Shown: positions 35,101 to 43,439 of the stretch, in pieces
Numbering within the stretch: position 1 is the first letter of the stretch
Layout: every line of letters starts with the position of its first letter
Source of the DNA: Candidatus Saccharicenans sp.
GTDB taxonomy: Bacteria; Acidobacteriota; Aminicenantia; Aminicenantales; Saccharicenantaceae
Length of the DNA stretch: 64,000 nt
Assembly: GCA_030017715.1 (NCBI GenBank)
Contig: JASEIU010000001.1
Span: forward strand, 589,834-653,833
Direction: 5' to 3'
Translations under genes and position numbers: made by a program
Notes under the pieces: generated by a model
Databases searched by the model: none
What the model was told of the DNA's origin: nothing
What the model saw: the letters and a program-made list of their open reading frames with translations, nothing else

Positions 35101-36370
35101 AATCCTGTCCTCCGATTTCAAAGATGGTGTCGACCTCAGGAAAGTAAAAACAGGCGCTTCGCATCTGGCAGGTGATTTCGTTCTTGATGAGGTCGGCCCG
35201 CAGCAACCGTCCGGCCAGGAAACGACCGCTCCCGGTGGTGCCTATTCCCAGTATTTCCAGTCCGACCGGGAATCTGGAAAACAGTTCCAGCAATCCTTCC
35301 TGCAGGACTTCCAGCGGCCGGCCTCTGGTCGGCAGATAGACTCCGCTCAGCACCCGGGCGGCTTCATCGATTACGACCAGGTTGGTGCTGACCGAGCCGA
35401 TATCAATTCCCAGGAATCCCCGGGCGGGGACGTTTATGATGGCGGCTGGTTCAGAGGCCGGGCTGGCCCTGAGCTCTCCCAGTGGCTTTAGATTGGAAAA
35501 TCGCGGGCGGGACAGCGGTCGGATTTGAGATAACACTTCTTCGATGCTCAGAAATTCTTCCTCCCGGCGCCCGGAAATGGTCAGGCTGGCCGCTCCGACG
35601 GCCGAAAGATACGGCGACAAGTCTGAAAACAGCAGGCTCTCCGGACTGGCTTTCAGAACTTCCTGGAAAGCTCTGACTACTCCGGCATTTTTTATGACAT
35701 TGCCGGCCAGGACCAGTGGCCAGGAAACATCCCTTCCCTTTAGAAGCGAAGAGGTCACCGACCTGACCAGGGCTAAACAGACCCCGTAAGCAATTTCCTC
35801 GGCCGGAGTGCCCTTTTGCTGGAGATGAATCATGTCCGACTTGGCAAAAACGCTGCAGCGGCCGGCGATGGTCGCTCCCTTTCTGGCCCGGGCGGCCAGG
35901 ACCGAGAATTCTTCCACCGACAGTCGCAACCTGTAAGCCTGCTGTTCCAGGAACAGGCCGGTTCCGGCGGCACACCTTTCATTCAGAGCAAAATCCAGAA
36001 CTTCCGGAAAAAGGTCTTCACCGGATGCCTGACTCAGTTCTACCCAGCGAGCGCTTTCGGCGCCGATATCGAAAGCCGACCTGGCCCGGGGGTAAATCAA
36101 TCCCACCCCGGCGGCCAGAGTGGAAATCTCGTTGCTCTTCAGGACTTCATTCGGAAAGTCCAGGCTGTTCCGGCCGGCGCCGGTGACCGAAATTAAAAGC
36201 TTTTGACCTGATATCGACGGCAGGTTTCTCCGGAGGATGGTTTCCAGAGCCGAGGGGAAATTGCCGCTGACCGGCTGGCAGTCTTTGACCTGAATATGCC
36301 GTCCCGGATCAAGGACTGCCAGTTTAATCGCCCGAACCCCGAGGTCGATCCCCACCGCCAGGAAACCCAT
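32177..36370 (-). CDS. Tandem acyl-CoA dehydratase activase (fused activator and HgdB-like regions)
   Basis: 1397 residues. Two BadF/BcrA-type ASKHA ATPase domains lie in tandem: VGIDLGVRAIKLAVLD near residue 6 and FLGIDIGSVSTNLVVID near residue 320. Each keeps the two cluster cysteines (NERCAAGTG, GRCSVF; NKICAAGTG, GSRCTVF). A Cys-rich linker (FECRQCSNRCQVV) follows, then a DUF2229-like region (QPAETCLPVKIAVGHLKFL) and a C-terminal HgdB-like region. Related fused proteins occur widely in anaerobes. The archetype drives electrons into 2-hydroxyacyl-CoA dehydratases by ATP hydrolysis. No dehydratase genes are next to it. The start has AAGGAGAG upstream. Confidence 0.88.
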   Translation of the reverse strand: MGFLAVGIDLGVRAIKLAVLDPGRHIQVKDCQPVSGNFPSALETILRRNLPSISGQKLLISVTGAGRNSLDFPNEVLKSNEISTLAAGVGLIYPRARSAFDIGAESARWVELSQASGEDLFPEVLDFALNERCAAGTGLFLEQQAYRLRLSVEEFSVLAARARKGATIAGRCSVFAKSDMIHLQQKGTPAEEIAYGVCLALVRSVTSSLLKGRDVSWPLVLAGNVIKNAGVVRAFQEVLKASPESLLFSDLSPYLSAVGAASLTISGRREEEFLSIEEVLSQIRPLSRPRFSNLKPLGELRASPASEPAAIINVPARGFLGIDIGSVSTNLVVIDEAARVLSGVYLPTRGRPLEVLQEGLLELFSRFPVGLEILGIGTTGSGRFLAGRLLRADLIKNEITCQMRSACFYFPEVDTIFEIGGQDSKFIQVENGRVVDFNLNKICAAGTGSFLEEQAAQMGFRVEKDFAVLASASQQPSDLGSRCTVFMESELLNEAARGQPQSDLVAGLAYSIARNYLEKVVERRPVGKNIVFQGGVASNQAVVRAFSLLLEKEIRVHPHHRISGAIGAALEAREVVRKTGRKSSNLSDIRNKLFQSFKLNPFECRQCSNRCQVVAVESGKERVYFGDICERYTSASRLEVASDDVHNPPTFRKKLLESIPINPAEGPTVGLPRASVFQEFLPFWLTFFSRLGYRVKVSPETSPEIMEAGIKLQPAETCLPVKIAVGHLKFLQDDSQVDLVFLPSLVDRHPGRKESYYFCPYTENLPHMIPEALREKLMTAPIYLEPDEDSQKLSWKNLARLLKEPEESIARAWTEARRIQTDFEQQLEEQGRRILARSFQSKRPVWLISGRPYLIYDNFVNLNFWSHLEKLNITAIPADYLELQDINLAGEILEESAVPPWRYPQKMLKAALWSETHNGIYPVFLTNYGCGLDAFCLKQLKALAGGTPRLLLEFDEHRGEAGLITRLEAFADEVGQHRAGSRKTARLKKVENPEIWPVERTKKLPFVLPYFADHARAFSGSLKKAGLTAEVLPPPDNRSLELGEKYSSGKECHAYSFLLGDLLKLALDRKPDGPQIFFFPGARFSCLLQQYGPAMRQLLQELDSRQILLLTPTLDYFWQLIGFDGLKSLYQGLVAVDHLTRMACQLRPYEVNRGEVNQAFQEGLRLIEEALASDRLAEALEKIRTRFSRVKIRREERPLIGIAGDIYTRQNSFANNRLFEQLEELGCEVWPSAFLVDEIDFSFSRSFYEKLSEGNLLETVKYAGLNLVREVNLAQVKKKLDLTDLTLKEPRFEELLRSTLAYLNYNNNQSLFLNVARMVDLARRGTDGIINVICFNCLLGTTAAAISHRIKKDFGGLPLPTLICGESETASNRSRLEAFVEQVKTRWRKKNRPSGRN

Positions 36371-36410
36371 GCTCTCGACTCTCCTTCCTGTTACTGTTTA
36401 CACCAGAATG

Positions 36411-37367
36411 TTATGAAAGAAGTTTAAGCAGTCGATACTCCGATTCAAACTTCAATTTCTTGGGCTGAATGGCCGTTTCCAGGGGGACCAGTTCTATGCT
36501 ATCGTTTTTGAAAGAGAGGCACTTGTCAGTTTCACCCTGAAGCAGGGATTCAATGGCGGCGTTCGCCAGTCTGGCGGCCAGGATTCGGTCGAAAGCCGTC
36601 GGTCTGCCTCCTCGCTGGATATGGCCGAGAACGGCTATTCTGGTTTCCAGGCCGGTCAGTCCGGTGATGGCCGCAGCCACGTCTCTGGCCGAAGCCCTCC
36701 CCTCGGCCACAATCACAATCCAGCTGACTTTGCCCCGGGCGTTGCCGGCTTCGATTTCCCGGCAGATTTCTTCCAGCGAAAAATCCAGCTCCGGCAACAG
36801 CACGTCCTCGCAACCCCCGGCCAGAGCCACTTTCATTGCCAGGTAGCCGCAATCCCGGCCCATAACTTCAACCACGAAAATTCTTTCCAGGCTGGTAGCC
36901 GTATCCCTTATTTTATCCAGAGCATCAAGAGCCACATTGACGGCTGTATCGGCTCCCAGGCAGAAATCAACTCCATTGACGTCGTTGTCGATGGTGGCCG
37001 GGATTCCTATTACTCTGATCCCGTACCTGGCGGCCAGCAGATGGGCCCCGCTCAGCGAACCGTTTCCACCAATAACGACCAGACCGTCCAGCCCGTGGTC
37101 GCGTATGGTTTTGAGAGCCTTTTGCTGGCCGGCGGCGGTGAGGAATCTTTCCGAGCGGGCTGATTTCAGGATGGTTCCGCCCAGGTTGATGATGCCGGAG
37201 ACCGCCCGCCGGTCGAGAGGCATCAGGTGGCCGTCGATCAGTCCGTCATAGCCCTTGAGTATCCCTGAGACTTCGAGATTATAGCCGGCGGCGGTTCTGA
37301 CCAGGGCCCGAAGAGCGGCATTTACTCCGGCGCAATCCCTGGTTATTACTCCGACTTTTCTCAACAT
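36411..37367 (-). CDS. 6-phosphofructokinase-like protein with altered nucleotide loop
   Basis: 318 residues, PFK-A family by length and motifs. Catalytic TIDNDV, VVEVMGRDCGYL, GGCEDVLLPE and LGHIQRGGRPTAFDR are present. Two features differ from E. coli PfkA. The N-terminal ATP loop TSGGDAPGMN is replaced by TRDCAGVN, two residues shorter and without the glycine pair. GGDGS, whose Asp helps hold Mg-ATP, reads GGNGS. PGTIDND is PATIDND. The start codon and sequence of this loop were re-read from the DNA. It may use another donor, or have lost or changed function; the family call is firm, the substrate is not. Confidence 0.8.
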   Translation of the reverse strand: MLRKVGVITRDCAGVNAALRALVRTAAGYNLEVSGILKGYDGLIDGHLMPLDRRAVSGIINLGGTILKSARSERFLTAAGQQKALKTIRDHGLDGLVVIGGNGSLSGAHLLAARYGIRVIGIPATIDNDVNGVDFCLGADTAVNVALDALDKIRDTATSLERIFVVEVMGRDCGYLAMKVALAGGCEDVLLPELDFSLEEICREIEAGNARGKVSWIVIVAEGRASARDVAAAITGLTGLETRIAVLGHIQRGGRPTAFDRILAARLANAAIESLLQGETDKCLSFKNDSIELVPLETAIQPKKLKFESEYRLLKLLS

Positions 37368-37410
37368 TTTTAAGCCAGACCCTTCAGGCTGATACTATCA
37401 AAGTTGATTC

Positions 37411-37737
37411 TCATTTTAAAGACCGCCCGCAGAAAGGACAATATCGGAATTCAGGAGTCAGGGGGCCGGCGCAACCGGGGCAGACTGACCCGGGGCGAGA
37501 AGGCCGGTCCCCCGGTGAGCCGGCCTGGAGGTTCGGTTCGAGGATTTCCAGGCCACAGTCTTTGCAGATAAGCTCAGGCTGTCCTTTCCTGACCGGAAAC
37601 ACCGGAACAAAAAAAAGGCTCAGGTAGTGATCAACTCTGACCCGGCACAGGGCGACCGCCCCGCAGCGCGGGCAGATTCCGGGCGGGCCGTTGAGTTTCT
37701 TGACCCGCGGGCTGAGGCCTCCTATAAAGAAAAACAT
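37411..37737 (-). CDS. Small zinc-ribbon protein
   Basis: 108 residues. It starts MFFFIGGLSPRVKKL, the typical opening of a small family of zinc-ribbon proteins (MFFxIGGxxP). It has CPRCGAV, DHYLSLFFVPVFPVRKG, then CKDCG, and a second ribbon at the C-terminus (CPGC...CPFCGRSLK). Function is unknown in the family. It lies 18 nt downstream of the symporter gene and 43 nt upstream of pfk, so it is probably co-transcribed. Confidence 0.75.
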   Translation of the reverse strand: MFFFIGGLSPRVKKLNGPPGICPRCGAVALCRVRVDHYLSLFFVPVFPVRKGQPELICKDCGLEILEPNLQAGSPGDRPSRPGSVCPGCAGPLTPEFRYCPFCGRSLK

Positions 37738-37755
37738 CTCAAAGTTCCGACCCGT

Positions 37756-39243
37756 TCAATCAATTCCCTTCATGTATTTCAGGTATTCTTCGACCCCGGC
37801 TGGCGGTCTGGTATTAAGGCTCACCAGGACCACGGCTATAAATGAAAGTATGAATGCCGGCACCCACTCCGAGACCATAGCTTTGAGCGAAGGAATCAGG
37901 TACCAGACGATTTCGGTGAGAGAGCCGGTCAGAATGCCGGCGATGACTCCTTCCCTGGTTATCCTCTTCCAGTAAAGAGACAACAGGATAGCCGGACCGA
38001 AGGCCGCCCCCAGCCCGCCCCAGGCGAACAGCACCAGATAGAAAACCAGCTTGTTGGCATAGGCGGCAAACAGCAGGGCCACCACGGCCACCAGCAGGGT
38101 GAAGGCCCGGCTGATCAGCACCAGTTTCTTTTCGGAAATTTGTTTTTGCCCGGCAATTATTTTTTGATAAGCGTCCCTGACCACAGCCGAGGAGGCCACC
38201 AGCAACTGGGAAGAGGCGGTGGACATGATGGCCGCAAAGATAGCGGCAATGGTCAACCCGAACAGGAAGGGATGAAGATGCTGGGAACCAAGCAGGGGAT
38301 AAACGTTTTCCGGGTCATGGCCCGGCAGATTGGCCACATCCTGATAGAGGGCTCTTCCGGCCAGGCCGATGAAGACTGCTCCCCAGGCCATCAGCACGTT
38401 CCAGATGGTTCCGATCAAACCGGTTTGGTTTAGTTTTTCCGGCTCTTCAATGCTCATATATTTATTCAGGATATGGGGATTTCCGGGGGAGCCGAAACCG
38501 ATGCCGACAAAGCCCAGCCAGGCCCCGAAACTGATAGCGAAGGTGTCCAGGTAACCGGGAGAAACTTCTTTAAGAACCGAGAACATCCGGCCCAGGCCGC
38601 CGAAATGGACGATGGCTATTACCGGCAGGATCATCAGGGCAAAAATCATAAACAGAGCCTGAAGAGTATCTGTCCAGCAAACGGCCATAAAACCGCCCAG
38701 GACGGTGTAAAAGACGACGATGGCGGCCGTAATCAGGATGCCCTGGAGCGGAGTGAGGTTGAAGCTGGCGGCCAGCGATTTGCCGCCGGCATTGAACTGG
38801 GCGGCCACGTAAGCGGTCATAAAAATCAGGATGGGAATCAGGGCAAAGAGCCGCAGCCGATGCTTGCGGTCTTCAAATCGCGACTCCAGATAATCGGGAA
38901 TGGTGATATCACCCATTTTCCCGGTGAAGTAGCGCAGGCGTTTGCCAGGAAAGATGAACATGAACAGCTCAACCAGGATATATCCGACCACTGCCCAGAC
39001 AGCCGAGACCCCCCGGGTAAAGGCCATCCCGGAAACTCCGATCAATAGCCAGGCTGAACGGCCGGAGGTTACGGCCGCCAGGGCCACCACGAACGATTTC
39101 ATTTTCCTGCCGCCCAGGAAAAATTCGCCTATACCGCGGGAGGAAAACCTGGCGGTGATGATTCCGACCGAAACCATCATAACAACATACAAAATGAATG
39201 CTGCCAGAGCCCAGGGGTTGGTATGAATGCTGAAAGTATTCAT
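37756..39243 (-). CDS. Sodium:solute symporter (PutP-like)
   Basis: 495 residues with about 12-13 hydrophobic segments. The N-terminal helix and GEFFLGGRKMKSFVVALAA motif fit the SSS family. TSGRSAWLLIGV resembles PutP's sodium-site segment LSDMSGWLMLG. The most likely cargo is proline or another amino acid, but it cannot be fixed by eye. ATG 39243 overlaps the stop of the 30-codon gene upstream as ATGA, and AAAAAGGGAGGCC lies at the right distance. Confidence 0.9.
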   Translation of the reverse strand: MNTFSIHTNPWALAAFILYVVMMVSVGIITARFSSRGIGEFFLGGRKMKSFVVALAAVTSGRSAWLLIGVSGMAFTRGVSAVWAVVGYILVELFMFIFPGKRLRYFTGKMGDITIPDYLESRFEDRKHRLRLFALIPILIFMTAYVAAQFNAGGKSLAASFNLTPLQGILITAAIVVFYTVLGGFMAVCWTDTLQALFMIFALMILPVIAIVHFGGLGRMFSVLKEVSPGYLDTFAISFGAWLGFVGIGFGSPGNPHILNKYMSIEEPEKLNQTGLIGTIWNVLMAWGAVFIGLAGRALYQDVANLPGHDPENVYPLLGSQHLHPFLFGLTIAAIFAAIMSTASSQLLVASSAVVRDAYQKIIAGQKQISEKKLVLISRAFTLLVAVVALLFAAYANKLVFYLVLFAWGGLGAAFGPAILLSLYWKRITREGVIAGILTGSLTEIVWYLIPSLKAMVSEWVPAFILSFIAVVLVSLNTRPPAGVEEYLKYMKGID

Positions 39244-39332
39244 TTCTGGCCTCCCTTTTTCAGGGCCAGGAACAGGGCCAGGATCAAAATCATGGCCGGC
39301 ATTATGAACAGTCCGAAGATGGTAGAGAGCAT
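39240..39332 (-). CDS. Tiny membrane peptide, probable symporter accessory subunit
   Basis: 30 codons. The sequence starts MLSTIFGLFI, continues with PAMILILALFLAL, and ends KKGGQK: one hydrophobic helix with a positive tail, which predicts its C-terminus on the cytoplasmic side. The ribosome-binding site AAAGGAGGT sits 4 nt upstream, stronger than any other in the window. The stop codon overlaps the symporter's ATG (ATGA), so the two are coupled. Small single-helix accessory proteins are known beside some sodium-dependent symporters. It is shorter than usual annotation thresholds. Confidence 0.75.
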   Translation of the reverse strand: MLSTIFGLFIMPAMILILALFLALKKGGQK

Positions 39333-39354
39333 GGCCACCTCCTTTAGATGGCAT

Positions 39355-39383
39355 AAATTATCACAGCCGGAATTTATCTTCAA
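39355..39383 (-). promoter_or_regulatory. Promoter for the symporter accessory-symporter unit
   Basis: Minus strand TTGAAG, 17 nt, TAATTT, extended -10 (TGATAATTT). The -10 lies just upstream of the strong ribosome-binding site of the tiny gene. Confidence 0.45.
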
Positions 39384-39464
39384 TTTTCTGGCTTAGATTT
39401 CTCTGGCAGAACTCGTCCGGTTGTGTTATTAATAAATTATAAAAATATTAACGGGAGGCTCTTA

Positions 39465-41603
39465 ATGAGAAAGATTAAAATGGTAAGTCTGATTGTTTTT
39501 GTTGCAGTTTTGGTAATGATTGTGGCTATGAGCTCATGCCAGAGATTGGAAGAGAAAATAATTTATCCGCAGACCAGAAAGGTGGACCAGATTGATGATT
39601 ATTTCGGCACCAGAGTGGCCGACCCTTACCGCTGGCTGGAAGACGACAATTCGGAAGAAACTAAAAAATGGGTGGAAGAGCAGAACCGGGTAACCTTCGG
39701 TTACCTGGGTAAAATACCTTACCGGGAAAAAATTCGGGCCCGAATCAGAGAGATTTATAATTATCCGCGGATGGGGCAGCCGATCAGGGCCGGGGAGTAT
39801 TATTTCTTCTATAAGAACGACGGGTTGCAGAATCAGTCGGTAATCTACATCCAGAAGGGCCTGGACGGCCAGCCGGAAGTTTTCATCGACCCCAATCAGC
39901 TTTCCCCGGACGGAACGGTCAGAATCGGCCTGGCCGGCTTTTCTCCTGATTTCCGTTATATGGCCATTAATCGATCTGAGGCAGGGTCAGACTGGTCGGA
40001 GATCAGGGTGATGGAAATTGCCACCAGAACCGAACTCCCGGACCGCATCAGATGGGTGAAATTTTCCGGAGCGGCCTGGTATAAAGACGGCTTTTTCTAT
40101 AGCGGTTATGACCAGCCGGCCCCGGGCCAGGAACTGCGGGCCCGCAACGAATACCAGAAAATCTTCTACCATAAGCTGGGGGAACCGCAGGAAAAGGATA
40201 CCCTGGTTTACCAGGACCCGAAAAATCCGCTCAGGTATTTCAATCTGGGGGTGACTGAAGACCAGAAGTATGCCATCCTTGAGATCTCGGCCGGAACATC
40301 CGGCAACGAACTCTACTGGAAGGACCTTGGCGCCAGACAATCGGAATTCCAGCTCCTGATCCCGGGCTTCGAAAATGACAGTGAGGTGGTAGATAACCTG
40401 GGCGATAAGTTTCTGGTCAGGACCAATATCGGGGCACCCAATTTCAGGCTGGTGCTGGTCGACCCGAAGAATCCGGCCCGGGAAAACTGGAAGGACATCC
40501 TGCCGGAAAAGCCCGAGGTTCTGACCTCAGCGGCCACAGCCGGAGGCTATCTGTTCGGAACCTATATTCAGGATGCTCGCACCAGGGTTTATCAGTACCG
40601 GCCGGATGGCAGCCTGATCAAGGAGATTGAGCTTCCGACTCTCGGCACGGCTTTCGGCTTTGGCGGCTGGCGGGACGATAAGGTTGTCTTTTACACTTTT
40701 CAGTCCTTCAACTATCCGCCGACAATTTATAAATATGATCTGGAGACCGGTCAGTCTGAAGTCTTTGCCCGGCAGGAAGTCAAATTCAACCCGGAGGAAT
40801 TTGAAGTAAAGCAGGTTTTTTACAACAGTAAAGACGGGACCAGGGTGCCGATGTTTATCGTCCATAAAAGGGGCCTGGCAATGGACGGTAAGAATCCGAC
40901 TTATCTAACGGCTTACGGCGGATTTAACGCCAGCCTGCTGCCGTCTTTCAATCCTTCTATTGTCATAATTCTGGAAAATGGCGGGGTTTATGCCCAGCCC
41001 AATCTCAGGGGCGGAGGAGAATACGGAGAAAGCTGGCACCGGGCCGGGATGCTGGAAAACAAGCAGAACGTTTTTGATGATTTTATCGCAGCCGCTGAAT
41101 ACCTGATAAATGAAAAATATACTTCTCCAAAGTATCTGGCTATTGCCGGCGCTTCCAACGGCGGACTGCTGGTGGGCGCGGTCATGACCCAGCGGCCGGA
41201 GATGTTCGGAGTGGCTTTCCCGGCGGTCGGAGTTATGGATATGCTGCGGTACCATAAGTTTACCGTCGGCTGGGGCTGGGTAGTGGAATACGGGTCCAGC
41301 GATAATGAAGAACAGTTCAGGTATCTGTATAAATATTCACCGCTTCATAACTTAAAAGATGGGGTCTGTTATCCGGCCACCATGGTCACCACGGCTGACC
41401 ATGACGACCGGGTGGTACCGGCTCACTCCTTTAAGTTCGCGGCCACCCTGCAGGAAAAGCAGGCCTGCCGCCGGCCGGTTCTCATCCGTATCGAGACCCG
41501 ATCCGGGCACGGCTCCAGCAATATTACCAAGGCCATTGATGAACTGACCGATAAGTACGCTTTTATGTTCTGGGTTATGGGCTTGAAGCCGGTTTACCGC
41601 TGA
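39465..41603 (+). CDS. Prolyl oligopeptidase, lipoprotein-type (S9A)
   Basis: 712 residues. A signal segment precedes SSCQRL, probably a lipoprotein cysteine. The N-terminal seven-bladed propeller region follows DPYRWLED. The alpha/beta hydrolase domain has the nucleophile GASNGGLL, the aspartate TTADHDDRVVPAHS and the histidine ETRSGHGSS. It should cleave short proline-containing peptides outside the cytoplasm. ATG 39465 follows GGGAGG by about 8 nt. It is divergent from the symporter unit, which suggests peptide/amino acid scavenging, an inference. Confidence 0.95.
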   Translation: MRKIKMVSLIVFVAVLVMIVAMSSCQRLEEKIIYPQTRKVDQIDDYFGTRVADPYRWLEDDNSEETKKWVEEQNRVTFGYLGKIPYREKIRARIREIYNYPRMGQPIRAGEYYFFYKNDGLQNQSVIYIQKGLDGQPEVFIDPNQLSPDGTVRIGLAGFSPDFRYMAINRSEAGSDWSEIRVMEIATRTELPDRIRWVKFSGAAWYKDGFFYSGYDQPAPGQELRARNEYQKIFYHKLGEPQEKDTLVYQDPKNPLRYFNLGVTEDQKYAILEISAGTSGNELYWKDLGARQSEFQLLIPGFENDSEVVDNLGDKFLVRTNIGAPNFRLVLVDPKNPARENWKDILPEKPEVLTSAATAGGYLFGTYIQDARTRVYQYRPDGSLIKEIELPTLGTAFGFGGWRDDKVVFYTFQSFNYPPTIYKYDLETGQSEVFARQEVKFNPEEFEVKQVFYNSKDGTRVPMFIVHKRGLAMDGKNPTYLTAYGGFNASLLPSFNPSIVIILENGGVYAQPNLRGGGEYGESWHRAGMLENKQNVFDDFIAAAEYLINEKYTSPKYLAIAGASNGGLLVGAVMTQRPEMFGVAFPAVGVMDMLRYHKFTVGWGWVVEYGSSDNEEQFRYLYKYSPLHNLKDGVCYPATMVTTADHDDRVVPAHSFKFAATLQEKQACRRPVLIRIETRSGHGSSNITKAIDELTDKYAFMFWVMGLKPVYR

Positions 41604-41827
41604 CCGGCTGAACCGGAAAAGCGGTTTAATCGGGGCCCGGCGCCCGGGCGGGGAATATAATTCCCATAGGACGATGACCGTCTGAGGTGATGGTTTCGGG
41701 CCGTCCTTGAGCCTGGTCGGCGACCGGGCTTGAGGCTCTAATCTTAACCGGCATTTCGCCGGCTGGATCTTCTATGAAGGGAGGGAAAGACTGTTTTCTG
41801 TTCTGCCGACCTGAAATTTTTTCCGGC

Positions 41828-43438
41828 TCAGTTTTTAATTTCGTGCGGCTCCAGAAGAGACCGCCATTTTTCCATCAGGGCCTGGTTCAGTTCCAGGGGC
41901 GGGGTGGCCCCGGGCGGCAGAAAAGATTTATATGAATGAGTCTTCATATATTCTTCGAATTCGGACCTGATTTTCTTTAGCTCTTCCGGTCTGGTCAGCA
42001 GGTCGACGGCCGTCAGGGCCATGGCCCTGGCTCCGGCGTTTAATCCCTTCCAGGCGATCGAGCCGTAAACAGAAGCCACCGTCGACCAGTGGTGGCCGAT
42101 GGCCCCCGGGACATTCGACGGGAAGCGGACGGTGGCCGTCGGGGCCACCAGGGTAACTTCCCCCACGTCGGTGGAGCCGCCGCCGATGAACGAGTCCCTG
42201 GGTTCCCGCAGCGGTTTAACCTCTTTTGGAAGCCCTTTAACTTCGGACTTGAGCTCCTGCTGAAGAGCCCGGGCAAATTCCTCTTCTTCGGCTTCCCAGT
42301 CAGGCATCCCCACCAGTTCGATATTTTTTTGAATCAATTCAGCCAGGTTCCTGTTTCCATGGAACTGGTGGGTGGCGCTCAGGACCCGGACCTCGGCCAG
42401 TTCGGTGTCGGTGGCCAGAGCCGCAGCCCGGGCGCAGTTAACCACCCGCTCAAACATGGCCTCCAGTTGTTCGTCCGTGTTCCGGACATAATACCAGACC
42501 GAGGCCCGGTCGGGCACCACGTTGGGAGCCTGGCCGCCTTCGAGAATCACATAATGCAACCGGTGAGCCGGGTTAAGATGTTCCCGCAGGTAATTTGCGG
42601 CCACGTTCATCAATTCCACCGCATCCAGGGCGCTGCGACCAGCCCAGGGAGCCCCGGCGCTATGAGCCGTTTTGCCCCGAAAAGTGAAAATGGCCGAAAT
42701 TACGGCATTTCCCGACACCCCGTAGGCCGTTCCGAAATCACTGGAACTGTGGTTATCTATGACCGCATCCACATCCTTGAACAGTCCGGCTCTGACCATG
42801 TAAGGCCGGCTGGCCAGGATTTCTTCGGCCGGGGAGCCAAAGACTTTAATCGTTCCTTTAAGTCCGAACCTGTCCATCGCCTTTTTTGTGGCTATGGCTG
42901 CGGCCACCGCAGCTGTGCCCATGGTGTTATGGCCGCAGCCGTGTCCCGGTGCTCCGGCCACCAGGGGATCCTGCTTCGGCACCCGGCCTTTCTGGGACAG
43001 CATGGGCAGGGCGTCGAATTCGCCCAGGAAACCAATGACCGGCTTTCCCCGGCCGTAGCTGGCCACAAAGCAGGTCGGCATTCCGGCCAGTCCGCGCTCA
43101 ACGGTAAATCCTTCTTGCTCCAGAGTGTCGGCCAGGAGCCGGGACGATTTAAACTCCTGCAGGCCAAGCTCGGCATAAGACCAGATGCGGTCCGACAGGC
43201 GGCCGAAAAATTCCAGCTGCTCTTTATGTCCCAGCCAGTCTATTATGAATTTCTTCTCCCGACTGACTTTTACTGCCGCCTTTTTCTTTGGGCTTTGGAT
43301 GTTTTCGGGTCCGGCCTGAAGTCCCGGCAGGCGGCAGAGCAGGATGGCCAGCGGCGCCAGACACAATAGCCATAAATATCTTCTGGCCGAACGGTTGCCG
43401 GCTCTAAGGGTTTCTTCCCGCAACCTGATCCGATTCAT
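41828..43438 (-). CDS. M20D amidohydrolase, AbgB-like
   Basis: 536 residues, longer than E. coli AbgB (481) through an N-terminal signal/anchor (LWLLCLAPLAILLCRLPGLQA). Metal motifs are intact: APGHGCGHNTMG, GSPAEEILASRP, AVIDNHSSSD, and GGGSTDVGEV. This predicts a p-aminobenzoyl-glutamate-hydrolase-like enzyme cleaving an amide, acting outside the cytoplasm. It ends the four-gene hydrolase operon; its ATG lies one base past the preceding stop (TAAAATG). Confidence 0.9.
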   Translation of the reverse strand: MNRIRLREETLRAGNRSARRYLWLLCLAPLAILLCRLPGLQAGPENIQSPKKKAAVKVSREKKFIIDWLGHKEQLEFFGRLSDRIWSYAELGLQEFKSSRLLADTLEQEGFTVERGLAGMPTCFVASYGRGKPVIGFLGEFDALPMLSQKGRVPKQDPLVAGAPGHGCGHNTMGTAAVAAAIATKKAMDRFGLKGTIKVFGSPAEEILASRPYMVRAGLFKDVDAVIDNHSSSDFGTAYGVSGNAVISAIFTFRGKTAHSAGAPWAGRSALDAVELMNVAANYLREHLNPAHRLHYVILEGGQAPNVVPDRASVWYYVRNTDEQLEAMFERVVNCARAAALATDTELAEVRVLSATHQFHGNRNLAELIQKNIELVGMPDWEAEEEEFARALQQELKSEVKGLPKEVKPLREPRDSFIGGGSTDVGEVTLVAPTATVRFPSNVPGAIGHHWSTVASVYGSIAWKGLNAGARAMALTAVDLLTRPEELKKIRSEFEEYMKTHSYKSFLPPGATPPLELNQALMEKWRSLLEPHEIKN

Positions 43439-43439
43439 T

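Noticed and set aside
42089-43369. 426-codon plus-strand frame
   Set aside because: Antisense to the M20 hydrolase gene; no start signal or domain.
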